A DNA stretch of 64,000 nt from Argyresthia goedartella (taxonomy: Eukaryota; Arthropoda; Insecta; Lepidoptera; Argyresthiidae): contig OX463824.1 of the NCBI GenBank assembly GCA_949825045.1, positions 24,474,501 through 24,538,500 of the forward strand. Direction: 5' to 3'. The position numbers and the translations under genes are program-made. The notes below the pieces were generated by a model. It had not been told where the DNA came from. It did no database searches and saw only the letters and a program-made list of their open reading frames with translations. Positions 22,689 through 34,079 of this stretch are shown here, piece by piece. Within the stretch, counting starts at the first letter, position 1. Each line of letters starts with the position of its first letter.

Positions 22689-25600
22689 GTTATCTTAGAA
22701 ACTTCGTATTGATTTTTCTACTCCTTTAATTATTTTATGTATTTTTCATATATAAATAAAATTCAGATAACATAAACATCCCTTTCTATTTCCTAGCGCC
22801 CGAGTATGTTGCATAGTGATTAAAGCCAATAAAATATCCTTAACACATTATTCTTTTATTCTAGAATGATTTAGTTGCAATAATATAGGTACTAAGTAAT
22901 ACCTATTTTTTAAGGTACAACAGCGTTGTAGGTACTAGTGGAATCGTACATTGAATTTAATTAATTATATTCAACTAAATACTTTTTTTATAACCGGCGC
23001 ATATTTTCGAATAATATATTTCTCGATTTTGCGTTTTGTTCAATTATTTATGAACAACTACTTAATGCACATAATAAATACATAGGCCGGCCGCAAAGCG
23101 TAGGCAATGCTAAAAACCCTGGTAGGCCTAAAAACGTGGATTTCGACTATCATTCACCCCAACCCCGTCACCAAGGGGGGGATCCGGGCGGGTTCTGGGG
23201 AGGGGGTACCTGCACTATCCTCCCCCCAGTTACGGGTTGACTTGGTCTAGGGAATTGAAAGTTCCGAATTTATATCAGAATTGTAGGGGATTAGTCCAGG
23301 AAGGAACCGGTTGCCTTATTTGACTACAGTTATTGACTTATTGAATTAGACAAACTATTGGATTTTTAATATCTGCATTAAACTCTACGTAACTATATAC
23401 CTTTTAAATTGATCATGCTTGACTATGTAACAATCAAGCCTCATATTTACTTGTGCTATGTCATCATTAAAGCCATCATGCTAGTATCTGTAAACAAATA
23501 ATAGCTTTTAAGGCTCTACCTCATCCGGCAGAAAGACCCGCAGTGTGAGAGGGACGGAATCGGGAAAAAATGAAAAAACGTAGCGCTAAACCACAGAAAA
23601 CTTGTTTAAAAATAAACTACGCTATTTTGTTAAAAAGTTTTAAGGAGATTTTGCGAATACATAATATCTACATTTTGAACGCAGTTCCACAAAAATTAGT
23701 TAGGATTTCAGAATTACAGGAAAAAAATAAAAAAATAGAGGTGTTTTCGTAATTAAATTATATCGAGAAAATGTCATCCAATCGCGTTTCCTTTTAGTGA
23801 AAATCTTAACCAAATACTCAATAAACGTTAACCCAAAAATCAAATCTGTAGATCCAGACTTCATGGTGGAGTAAATGGATTCGAAAAAAACCCCATTTTT
23901 TTTTCGCATCACCTTAAAGTTGTTTTTTCTAGCGGAATATCACTCCACCTTCTCCTCTTGTTATGCACCACCAAAGCGGTCGTTTAATATTTTGTTTTGC
24001 GTGATACCCGACTTTAATATTTTACTCCAAGGCCTAGCAAGCTTATTTATCCCAGAATCAACAAGATAACCAGATAATCCTATGGTTAAAAGTATGACAT
24101 AATTATGTCAACAAAATGTATTACGATATCTCTGACCTAGGATAGGGCTAACTGATTTATTTGCAAAAAATACACGTAATTTATCTAAGTATTTACCTGC
24201 TTTAACCTCCCACAGTTACGGGTTGACTCGGTCTAAGGTATTGAAAGTTCTAGATAAAATCTACGATATGCAATGGACAGTCTCAAAAGGCGATAATTTA
24301 TCCGATATATTCCAAAATCCGAAATCGGCTCGACGACGACAAATCACCTAAAATATTAATTCCGACAGGATAGACCATCCCGGCTCGGACATCCCGGCGT
24401 AATTAGAACATTTAATTTAATTCCAGAATCGTAAATAGCGGACTACGGCGGACTCCTACAATGTTATCGTAGCAAATTGACGACGGGCGCGCGGCGGGAA
24501 GACAAAAGGTCTTATGTGTACGCGCCGTACCATATCTACGTAAATTTTCGCCGATTCATAGCCAGGGCAGGTTTCAGTTTACAACGTTTTACGCTCAAAT
24601 GTATTTTACTTTGTTTCCTATTCGAATTAGACTGATTAGAATCACGCGAAATCCGAAAAAGCTCAGATTCCTGTGGAATACAAAGGACATTAGGTTCTTA
24701 GTCAAACCCCAGAGCACAGAGATAGTATGCGAATCATTTGTATTAGGAAATTCCCTGAAAGCACAAGTCCGCCTCTGTGTCGGCCGTGTTTAGCGCTGTT
24801 TATAAGGGTGGCCAAAATGTCGAGGGGAGAAGGGTTTTATAGTGGCCAGCGGGGTAGTGAAGGAGACAACCCCCCTAGCCCCCGACACTTAGATATATTC
24901 GGGCAAGTCCACCCCACAAGATACGGATCGACGCGTTTTGCGAATGGCCGTAGAAATACCGAATATCTGTGGCAGTTCTGCAAGGAGAGATCCCTGCCCT
25001 TATCGACTGCAACGGTGTATTTTTGGACATTGTTTGTTGTATTGATGTGACCCTTGATAGAGCCTGAGCCTGCAAAGAGTTTTTTATTGGTTTTCGAATG
25101 TATTATACCTCGCGCCACGAATTAAGAGCGTTGGGCGACGTTGGCGGGAATTACTGCGCATATTAACAGGAATTGAAAAGTGACTATTGCGCATTCAAGG
25201 CTCATAGCTCGTAGTGCAAGGTATACCAAGTCATACATATGAAAATTATGTGGTAATATTTGTCCCCTTGCCTTATAAAGGACTAATAAAATTATTGAGG
25301 GTAATAGTTAATTACAAATTCTAATTATTGGCAACAAATATATTGTTTACCAATATAAGTTTTGACTCCTATATATGTTAAATGTTAACAAAATTCAGTG
25401 CCGCATGTAGTTTGACAGTACCGTATTGGTTGCTATTCTCACCGAATACTAAAGTTAGGTTTGTTAGGTCATAACTTTATAGCACAACCTGGAGCCGAAG
25501 CGAAGCGGAGTGGAGCGAGGCGACCTCATGTTGTTTAGTAGGGTGTACAATTTTGGTTAACATTTAGTTGATGTGGGATAAAAAAAAATATTGCATCCTA

Positions 25601-25784
25601 CTTTTACTCAATTTGGTATAGTTTAACATAAGCCTTATTTTAAACTATGTTAATGTGAAATTACTGACCCAACGTAGGGTGTACTGTGATTCTACCACCT
25701 CGTATGGGAAAAGGCGTGTCGCAATGATGTTTTTTTTCCTATTTATACTTACGTATATATCGACCTTGCAAACAGGTCCGCTAC
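22689..25784. other. Unassigned block with short duplicated segments
   Basis: No gene recognised. A ~50-bp segment with CAGTTACGGGTTGACT and ATTGAAAGTTC occurs at 23224-23275 and 24208-24255 (same orientation). A ~40-bp segment with GCAGTGTGAGAGGGACGGAA at 23530-23570 recurs inverted at 28727-28766. 25410-25540 contains ACCGTATTGGTTGCTATTCT and a purine-rich GAAGCGAAGCGGAGTGGAGC block also found at 49330-49430. 25695-25735 holds a CCACCTCGTATGGGAAAAGG fragment shared with 29595 and 45640. Short ORFs here (for example 24727-25118, both strands) lack families. Confidence 0.35.
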
Positions 25785-26138
25785 AATACGGTATTTGACA
25801 AGGTATAGTCCAATAAATCTAGAAACGTGTCTCAAGCTGAACCTATATCAACAAAAACGTTTGAAAATATCAGAATTGTATATTTCCAGCAGTTGTATTT
25901 TATAAACTCAATTTTGAGTCAAAAAGACAGCCTATCCTCCGATTTCTGAATTGAGAATTTCACTAATCAAATACTATATACTATAGTGCTGTCTCTGCAG
26001 ATGTCACACAAAAGAAAGTGAAACAACGATACTTAAGTATCGGCACTTGACTAGTATTTCCTAGAACTCGTGAACAAAACAACCGTTTTGACAGTTCTTA
26101 AATAGTATCTATTTTGAATAGCAATCAAATGTCATATT
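25785..26138. repeat. MITE family with AATACGG...  termini, copy 1
   Basis: Left end AATACGGTATTTGACAAGG, then shared segments TCTAGAAACGTGTCTCAAGC, ATATCAGAATTGTATATTTC and CAGCAGTTGTATTTTAT, and right part GTATCTATTTTGAATAGCAA. It aligns with 46148-46403, whose ends are exact inverted repeats. This copy has a ~90-bp extra stretch in the middle and a decayed right terminus (ATGTCATATT). Confidence 0.8.
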
Positions 26139-26395
26139 TACCACGACCGGTTAAGCCTAGCGGGTAGTGATGCTTCCTACGAAGCTAGCGGTCCTTGGTT
26201 CGAATCCCGGCAAGGGCAAATATTTGTGTGATGAGCATGAATATTTGTTTCTTAGTCTTGGATGTTTTCTATGTATTTACATAAGTATTTATCTCTACGT
26301 AATATATCGTCGTCTAGTACCTATAACAAGCCTGGTTGAGTTTACTATGGGCCTAGTTCGATTTGTGTAAGATTGTCCTCTAATATTATTATAAT
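26139..26395 (+). repeat. tRNA-derived SINE (family C)
   Basis: Head ACCACGACCGGTTAAGCCTA with B box TTGGTTCGAATCCCGG, then a body with GATGAGCATGAATATTTGTT and TCGTCGTCTAGTACC, ending in an ATTATTATAATTATAATT-type tail. Body motifs resemble family A, so the families share a 3' region but have different tRNA heads. It starts directly at the right end of the MITE. Confidence 0.75.
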
Positions 26396-27924
26396 TATAA
26401 TTCGGTATTGAGATTATACATAAACAGTCTGTCACCAAAAGAAGAAGCAAACACAATATTCTTCTAATAATATTCATTCGAGGTCATTCCGTAATATGAT
26501 GTCCTTATCCCGCGTCAAAAATTTCGCTTGATAGGGTCAGCGAAAGGTCAATCAAAGACTTTGTTTGGTCATTAATAATAGTCATTTTTTTTGCTCCGAA
26601 CTACTACAATACCTCTTAAATTCCAAAATTACAAAATTCCAAATGTCTTTATTACTGTAGATATTTACATATACTTAGCAATCGTCATTTTTTGCCAATT
26701 CTCTAAATTGGACCACTGTGGGAGAGGAAGGGCGTAGAAACTCCCCCAGAATGATTTTTAGATCTCTTTTAAAAATTGCTATGCTAATACAAAATATATA
26801 TACTCATTATCATAATTAATAAGCAGGAATAAATAATAACAAAATTATTAACAGCAAGGTCTGTGTTGAGCTAGATTAACCCCATACAGTCCCATCATTT
26901 AAGTAATCTTGATTAATCTTGATTAGAGACTCGGAACGCATGCGGCATAAAAAAAAGATATTTTAAAATATTACTTTTTATTGCTGGGATTACCACAACC
27001 ATACAAACCAAAATTAAGTTTTTTTTTCTTGACTACGTACGGTGTATATTGTACGATCTCAAGTTATGCTTGTGGCAGACTATATGCGCCGTACGTTGGC
27101 AGAGGGTCGATTTAATATTCCGTTTTACGCATACGATAAGATTAAAGTATGTAATTTCTTGTGCGGGCCCGAAATAAGGGGTGCCGTTTTGCGACGGGCG
27201 TAGTTCGGAACGTAACAGGGTTGTTACTTACATACAACAATATATACAATTAATTTTCAATACCTATATTTTATATCGTGAGATTTGAGGACATTTCTTT
27301 GGCAGTTCATGTTATAGTGCTGTAGTATTCAAATGTATTTTGTTTTTAATTTTAATATAGCTTCATCAGTCTGGATGGTCCATTTGTGTGGACTATTTTA
27401 TTTTATACCTTTTTAAATTTTTGTCTAAACATTTGTTTTCTTTTTATATATGTTTGTGGGATATAAATAAATGAATATCCGGGCTGTTCAAAGCCAGCTT
27501 CCCACTAAGTACCGTTACAGTGTACGGTACATTATTGATCAAAATCATTATATGAAAAGGAAGCGTCCAATAAACCCTTGAAAAAGACGGCTACAAATTA
27601 CATCAGGTGAATACAAACAAGCTTCAGTGCTGTAAGCGCTGGAAACCAATCTGGCTCACGATATTTTCCTTTCGTATAGAAAGCTTGACTTAAAAAAAAT
27701 ATATACAACCCTGGCTCTCGTCAACAGCCCTAAGAAGTAGGATCGTGTGAGGGTGGCGCCGGACCTACATATAATAGAACCTCCTTCAAACTCGCCCCCT
27801 CTATCTAGTCCCCCCTGACACGCCGCCCCCACCAAGATGACGCGAGGGGCAAATACCCGGCCCTGGATTGTAATATATTGGCGACTTTTGATCGCGTTAA
27901 ATACCTATAGGGTTGATACTTGGA
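26396..27924. other. Unassigned AT-rich sequence
   Basis: No gene or recognised repeat. A pyrimidine-rich CCGGACC..CTCGCCCCCTCTATC stretch lies at 27750-27830. Confidence 0.3.
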
Positions 27925-28124
27925 TTTTAATGGTTCCGTACCTTAAAAGGAAAAAACGAACTCTTAAAAATCACTTCGTTGTCCGTCTGTTTGACCGCCA
28001 AGAGCATTTTTTTAGGAACGCGTGGACGTAATAAAAATTAAGGTGATATATCTACAAAATCTACGCTTTTTGAAGTTATTTCTCTGCTGTTCAAAAGAAT
28101 TCCCAAGTTAAATATATTATTACT
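27925..28124 (+). repeat. GGTTCC-type dispersed repeat, truncated copy
   Basis: Begins GGTTCCGTACCTTAAAAGG and includes ATCACTTCGTTGTCCGTCTG. It is cut off where the Helitron-like copy begins at 28125. Confidence 0.7.
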
Positions 28125-28530
28125 TGTGGCCCTGTGGGCAGTAGACCTCGCTAACAGGGGGGACTGTGAACCAAATTATAGGTAAGTATTTTAGATTCAA
28201 TCAAAATCAAGTAGTAAAGTAGCCGCACCAATAACTTTGTAAACTACATTTTGCGATTTAAAATACAATCTATTGACTTTTCACGAAATTGGTTATAGTC
28301 TATTTCACTCACTGTCATGGTCTGTATAGATCCTCTTTACTAATCCGTCTCCTACTTAGAGGAGTCCAAACTTGGTATGTTTTGAAAATATTTCTTGTAT
28401 TTTTAGAAAACAGGCGGCCATAATAATGGTGTAGAATATTTTATAATTTGATACCCCGAACGATAGGCTTCAGAAAAAAAAACAACCTTTACAAAAAAAA
28501 CGTTCGCTTCGCTCGCTCGGTCAATTACAA
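28125..28530 (-). mobile_element. Helitron-like or MITE copy related to 56278-56937
   Basis: From 28125 on the plus strand CTTGTGGCCCTGTGGGCAG, ACTGTGAACCAAATTATAGG, CCGCACCAATAACTTTGTAA and GATCCTCTTTACTAATCCGT match the reverse strand of 56278-56937 almost base for base over ~320 bp. It ends in CGTTCGCTTCGCTCGCTCGG. Part of the middle is deleted relative to the 660-bp copy. A 40-bp fragment of the same family (TTTACAAAGTTATTGGTGCG) is also at 29118-29157. Confidence 0.75.
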
Positions 28531-29028
28531 TTTTGGGATCTTTTTCTAGATTTTGTCGTAACAGAAAGGCGATTTGAGGAATTTCGCTCGATAGATATAA
28601 TTATTGAAATGTGGTATATATTTACACTTTTTTTTTAATTTTCTGACAAATAGGAACAGCACACTGAAGTGTGCAATTTTAGTTAATTTTGTATCAATTT
28701 AAAACCGACTTTTTGTCACTTTTCCCCGATTCCGTCCCTCTCACACTGCGGGGCATTCTGCCTGGAGTAACGGGGACCTTTGCACGGACGTTATATCCCC
28801 TTAATGTGAATTACTCAAATCTGTGGTTTCTTGAATTAGTGATAAAATTAAACGAAATAAACAGATAGGACCATACATGCAGCAGCTGCAGTTGCTGTTT
28901 ACTCGCAAGGGGATAAAAACCTATGGAGTATTGTTTAACTGGCTAAAAATCAGTAAAACTGTCTACCTGAAAAATTACATTTTTAATTCTTCTCAAAAGG
29001 TCTTCTACTATCTTCGTATATAAAAAAA
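28531..29028. other. Unassigned sequence
   Basis: Contains the inverted copy (28727-28766) of the GCAGTGTGAGAGGGACGG segment from 23530. No gene seen. Confidence 0.3.
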
Positions 29029-29434
29029 CGGTAAAGTGTGAGTCTAACTCGCGCACGAAGGGTTCCATGCCACTGGACAATGGCAGGGATGGTGTGGAGT
29101 GAATAGTTTGTATTTTACACAGCAAAATGTTGTTTACAAAGTTATTGGTGCGGCTACTTTCGCACTCCAGGTACTTAACCAGATGCATTCATAAGTTTGT
29201 ATGTGGTATTGAAATAATTGTTGTATGGGAGCCCCCTGAAATGTTTATTGTATTCTGTTTTTTAGTATTTGTTGTTATAGCGGCAACAGAAATAAATCAT
29301 CTGTGAAAATTTCATCTGTCTAACTATCATGGTTCATGAGATACAGCCTGGTTACAAACAGACGGACGGATGGACAGCGGAGGCTTAGTAATAGGGTCCC
29401 GTTTGGTAAAACTTCGGGTACGGAACCTTAAAAA
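29029..29434 (-). repeat. GGTTCC-type dispersed repeat, minus full-length copy
   Basis: The left edge (29029-29072) is the reverse complement of the terminus GGAACCCTTCGTGCGCGAG seen at 22650. The right edge (29350-29434) is the reverse complement of the start with CGGGTACGGAACC, GGACGGATGGACAGCGG and AATAGGGTCCCGTTTGG. Internal CTGTGAAAATTTCATCTGTC and ATCATGGTTCATGAGATACA are also typical of the family. Confidence 0.75.
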
Positions 29435-29440
29435 AAAATA

Positions 29441-29635
29441 TGTGTATGACATCGCTGTTTCCGGTTCCGATGACACAGGGTATCCTAGTAAGTGGCCAGA
29501 AGCAATGTATGGGCGTGTACGTATGTGTTTATTTTTTGTTGGATTTCGTGTGAGATCTTTTCCCGGCTAAAAGTGCCCACAATTGTGCCTTTGCCACCTC
29601 GTATGGGACAAGGCGTGACGCTATGTTATGTTATC
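29441..29635 (+). repeat. SINE (family B) 3' body fragment
   Basis: Contains GACATCGCTGTTTCCGG, GACACAGGGTATCCTAG and GGCCAGAAGCAATGTATG, matching the body of the family-B SINEs without a tRNA head. It is followed by a GTGCCTTTGCCACCTCGTAT segment also present at 25695 and, inverted, at 45620-45660. Confidence 0.7.
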
Positions 29636-30005
29636 TAATCGCCCGGGCCGCTTAATCCTGAGTATTGGACAATTTTCATGCGGACCAACCTCGTGACTGG
29701 CTTAACAATTTAGATATTACAGTACCACGTCAAGGAGGTTTTGGGATGGAAAAGACTTTGCTAGCCCTCTGCCGAAAACAAGCTTTATTCACAGCAATGC
29801 ATCAAATATGCTGAGTCTATCATTGAACTCCGACAAACTCTCTTGGACATGTAATTGCGTTTATTGTGACGAGAATCATTTTTCATCTGAAGTTGTGTTT
29901 CTTTTCAGTCAAGGAAATTAATTTACGGCCCACCTAAAGTTGAATACCGTACAAGAAACTGGTACCATAAGAGCTATGTCATTAGATCACTTAATACACG
30001 TGACG

Positions 30006-30307
30006 ATGTTGCCTGCACTGCTTACATGTAACTAGGCAACTGAATATTGCATGCACTGCTTAAACGGAAATAGGCAACTGAATGTTGCCTGCACTGCTTA
30101 CATGTAACTAGGCAACTGAATGTTACATGCACCTCTTAAACGTAACTAGGCAACTGAATGTTGCATGCACTGCTTACATGTAGCTATGCAACTGAATTTT
30201 GCACGCACTGCTTATACGAACTATGTAACTGAATGTTACATGCACTGCTTACACGTAACTAGGCAACTGAATGTTGCATGCACTGCTTACACGTAATGAG
30301 GTAACTG
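30006..30307. repeat. 38-bp minisatellite, about 8 units
   Basis: The unit is TGCACTGCTTACATGTAACT followed by AGGCAACTGAATGTTGCA, with variants such as TTAAACGTAAC and TTATACGAAC. Each unit has a small inverted repeat (GCAAC...GTTGC). Period 38 is not a multiple of three. Unit-to-unit variation is higher than in the 33-bp array, suggesting greater age. Confidence 0.9.
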
Positions 30308-30882
30308 ATATGAAAGTAAATCAATATATAAATTTCATTATATTTCATTCTATTACTGAACTGGAATGTTCGACCTTAATGCGTTGTAAGTGTCTAACGA
30401 CATTTCAACGAAATGGTTCGGGAATCAATTTTCTTGTACTATTTGTACTGTCTATCCTATATATCCTTGTACTGCTTTTCTATAATTGGTCTTTATCCGC
30501 CCCACAAAATAAAGGCCAGACTTATTCGTGGCGTTTCCAGATCTTCCTACTCTGAGTGCCACGTCTTTTGTTAGAGCTGCTGAGTTGTGTTTAGGAGATG
30601 AGTAATTGTGGGGGGTCTTTTCGTGGTTTCGGACCCCAGTTCTGTTTGGCTTGAGGATTTGTTTGGCTCTAATGAGTATCTTTGAGTTTGGGTGTTGCAA
30701 GAATTACTTGAATTCTGTTGAAAAATGTGGACTGATGTATGGAGTACGTTACAGTGTTTTGTCTATCGTAGAGTTTTTTTTTTATAACAAACCAAATAAT
30801 ATCTAGAAACTAGCTGCAGAGATTCGAAAGACGAGTTTTAGTTTACTAATTTATGCTTTCATCTGTACTTTCCTAGTCTCTA
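30308..30882. other. Unassigned sequence
   Basis: Short ORFs on both strands (for example 30452-30700) overlap and have no family. Nothing else is recognised. Confidence 0.3.
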
Positions 30883-30921
30883 ATGTTTGAATTAATATTT
30901 ATAAAATATTAATTCAAACAT
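30883..30921. repeat. Perfect 18-bp inverted repeat with 3-bp spacer
   Basis: ATGTTTGAATTAATATTT (30883-30900), spacer ATA, then its exact reverse complement (30904-30921). It would form a tight AT-rich hairpin. Confidence 0.92.
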
Positions 30922-32775
30922 GATATTTATCAAGTTTTGGAGTAAAATCGAATTCATCGAAACAAGTGTTGAGATTAAAAATATTGATTTTGATTAATTT
31001 AATTGAAAATTGACCATTGAAAAGTCTTCAACACCTCCCTGCTTAACTTCAAGATATTCCGTTACTTCGTACAAATATGCGTTTATTTATTTAACTTCAA
31101 ATAAATACAAAATATAATCCGACATCCATGTTACTCGAGTCAGGACCTCCAATGAAAAAATAACTTACTATAGTCCATAACAACTTACAAGAGATATGAC
31201 AGATAACCCAAATCTTCGTAAATCCACTTTTTGACCACTAGGGATGTGACCAAAACAATCTGAAAGAATCGAAATCGTTCATTCAGTTGAACTAATAGAA
31301 GAATTGTTTTATGCATCCAATTCACAAATATTTAAAGGGCGTATTGATTCATTTGATTAATCGATATTTTAAGAAATATTCATTTTCATATTCTTTATTG
31401 CACAGAAAATATAAATGTACAGACAGTTACAAAAACTGTTAAAAGCAAAGGTAAAAGAAAGATTTCTTCCGGCAAACCTAGGCAAGACAGAGGGTGATTA
31501 TGAAAGAGGACAGTCCTAGTGCGCATTAAAACTATATACATACGTACGAAAAGTTCTTTCAAACTATAAATAAAATATATACCTCAACTATTTTAAATAC
31601 AATAGAAAATATATACATACAGAAACTATAATATCCCCTCACTTATAGACTGATACCCGTCAAGCAAAATGTTATCATTTTTCATAATGAACAAGAATGT
31701 TCATTGGCTGACGACATTCTTATGCTCTATTGATCGCTGTGCTATTTTAAATATTTTTCAGAATCATACTCAAATCAAATAAGAAACGAGAAACCTTATT
31801 TGCGTATAATGGTTTACATTTGGTCTTAAATATATAATTACAGGTTCACATGATATGCACGCATTAACATAATCAATTGTTATTTAACAACATATTAACA
31901 CGTAACAGAAGTTATTACTCAATTGTGTTATATATTAAATATTACTCCATATTTATTTTAATTACTAACATAGCAGCCATCAAGGCGATATAGTTTTCTC
32001 TCGCTCGCACAGCTAGGATATCTCATCCTCACTAACAAATTATGTAAAGCTGCACCGTCCCGAGAACACCCACGAGAAATTTCGTCAAACAACCCTCCCC
32101 ACCGCCGCTCCCACCTCCCCCCCTCGGACCCAAAACTAGCGAATTAATTATAAAACACGTCAAAACAGGGCGCAAAGTTTCGCCGACCCATCTGAGACGC
32201 ACAAAGGGCGCCCTTCATTTGGGTCTAACCCTTTTGCCCCTTATCGCAAAGTCTAATCCGGCCCCACCATCGATCTTAAGTAGGGTGACTTGAACCCGAG
32301 AGGGGGTGACAGGGGTCGGATGAAAGAAATTGAGGGGGGTGGGAGGGGATGTAGATTATTTTGGGGTGACGATGAAAAGTGGCGTTGCTACTGGCTTGGC
32401 TTATCGAAGCTTTTGTTTAGGCTGGCAACATTGGTAGTAATAAGCAAGTCATTGGTGAAAGACTGGATCTGTTTCAAAGAAAAGAAATTGTAACAATAAA
32501 AAATACCAAATTTTTAACATCACTGATACTAAAGCTCCTATTTCGATGTCGTTATATTGTATAAAACAAAACATGATGGGATTCCAAGTCACCACTAGTC
32601 TTAAATTCAAAACTATCTAAACGTGGTTCATAGAAAATGAATCGCATGAACGAAGAATATGACTCTTCGGGCTGCGCAAATTCGACCATGTTTCTCAATG
32701 TCGCAAAAAGTTGGTGGCCTCCGATTCGTCGTCGCCGAGACTCTCATAATCTTTCATATCTTTTTAATATACATA
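30922..32775. other. Unassigned sequence with a possible LINE 3' end
   Basis: TTCTTTATTGCACAG at 31395-31412 is the reverse complement of a TGTGCAATAAAG polyadenylation region common at 3' ends of lepidopteran LINEs, so a minus-strand LINE tail may end here. 32030-32480 is GC-richer and purine-rich. The ORF at 32290-32493 is Gly-rich from a GGGGG tract and is not convincing. Confidence 0.35.
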
Positions 32776-34076
32776 GTCAGGTCATAAGTTCTGTCACATG
32801 TGCAATATGAAATAATTTAGACATGTTTATTATTTATGTAAACATTTATATAGCAAAATGAACTTAATAAAACATAGATTCTTATGGTAATAAAGTTTAT
32901 TCAAAATGACCCCCGCGATTTTGAATACAGGCCTTTATTCTGCGCGGCCAGTCGTCTATCGCAGCACGAACGAGGTCCATGTCAATATCGGCGGCTGCCT
33001 TAATCAAGGATGCCTTGAGTGACTCCAAATCAGGATGAGGCTTTGAGCAGGCCTTTTCCTCCAAATGTTGCCATATTTTGTAATCTAACGGACTCAAATC
33101 TGGACTGGAGGAGGGCCAGTCTTCGTGCCAGATGAAGTCGATTTCACGCGCCGCCAGCCAGTCTTGTGTGCTTTTCGCTCTATGAGCTGGCGCAGAATCT
33201 TATTGGAATACCCAGTGCCTGTTATTAAACATGGTATGAGAAACAGGTTCCACAAGGTTCCTGAGGACTGTATTTTGATACACAACTGCATTCGTTTTTA
33301 CGCCTTTCTCACAAAAATGTACCTCAGTTAAGCCCCAATAAGAGACTCCCAACCAAACCATGAGCGAGGATGGAAAATGACCTCGTTGGACACGCGGAAT
33401 ACGGTTGCTCACTTCTTCACTGCTGTGTGCGTACACCTTATCATTTTGTTTGTTGTAGCTCTCTTCCACGGTGAAAATTTTTTCAACCGAAAAAAGATTT
33501 TCCCGATGCTTTCTTCCCGCGTACCGCTTCAACAAAGCGCGGCATCTCTTCAGTCTCAGGTCCATTAAACGAGCGTCCAAACGATGTCCTGTTTTTCTTC
33601 GATATGCCCTAAGCCCTAAGTCTTCATTTAACACCCTTTTCACCGTAGTCTTGCTTAACCCCATCTGAAGGGCCAACAGTTTCTGCTTACGTATGGGATT
33701 TCTTTGAATTCGCGCCTTCACAGCTTTTATCACTGCTGGAGTCCTAACAGAGCGAGGGCGACCACTTCTTAACCTGTCATCTACACTAGAGTCTTCATTG
33801 TATCGTTTTAGGGTACGATAAACGAATCTTTTGGTTATATTCAAATTTTTCAGTAAGTCGAAAATCTGAATTGGCGCGTAACCGCAACGATGCAACGCAA
33901 TAACTGCGACACGGTCTTCTTTAAGTGTCCACTCCATATTTAAAAATGAGGAAAATTCTAAAAAGTACACATTTTTATTTTCATGAAAAATTCGAAATTC
34001 GAATTCAATAAACTTTTTTGTGGCCAGCGTTCTAAATTCAAAAGTTTTTATTGTGTGACAGAACTTATGACCTGAC
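32776..34076 (-). mobile_element. mariner-family (maT-type, DD37D) DNA transposon, 1301 bp
   Basis: Perfect terminal inverted repeats of 23 bp, starting GTCAGGTCATAAGTTCTGTC (32776-32798 and, inverted, 34054-34076). The left flank is TA, the mariner target; the right flank is TG, a probable mutated copy. It encodes one transposase on the minus strand. Length, ends and target fit a complete mariner-sized element. The ends match 19 of 23 positions with those of the non-autonomous element at 62968. Confidence 0.95.
32897..33937 (-). pseudogene. mariner (maT, DD37D) transposase, inactivated
   Basis: The likely start is MEWTLKEDRVAVI at 33937, because the preceding in-frame residues are unlike the family. 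Two helix-turn-helix motifs (to about residue 110) are joined by the SGRPRSV linker. In the catalytic domain the first motif reads FSVEKIFTVE, with Val where the first catalytic Asp belongs. The second is a QDSAPAH segment directly preceded by a stop (TAA at about 33203), and the third is SPDLSPLDYKIW. There are 37 residues between the second and third Asp, which defines the DD37D/maT group. Coding resumes in the same frame after the stop and ends HFE at 32897. Two separate lesions make it inactive. It would cut and paste DNA by recognising the terminal repeats. Confidence 0.93.
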
Positions 34077-34079
34077 TGT

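Noticed and set aside
24837..25118. Overlapping ORFs of 93 and 66 codons (-) and 107 codons (+)
   Set aside because: Opposite-strand overlapping open frames in unassigned DNA with no family on either strand.
30006..30307. CRISPR array
   Set aside because: Units are contiguous 38-bp tandem repeats without unique spacers, in an insect genome.
32290..32493. Gly-rich small protein
   Set aside because: Arises from a GGGGG-rich tract; no conservation signal or domain.
33094..33668. Plus-strand ORFs over the mariner
   Set aside because: Antisense shadows of the transposase, which has recognisable motifs on the minus strand.
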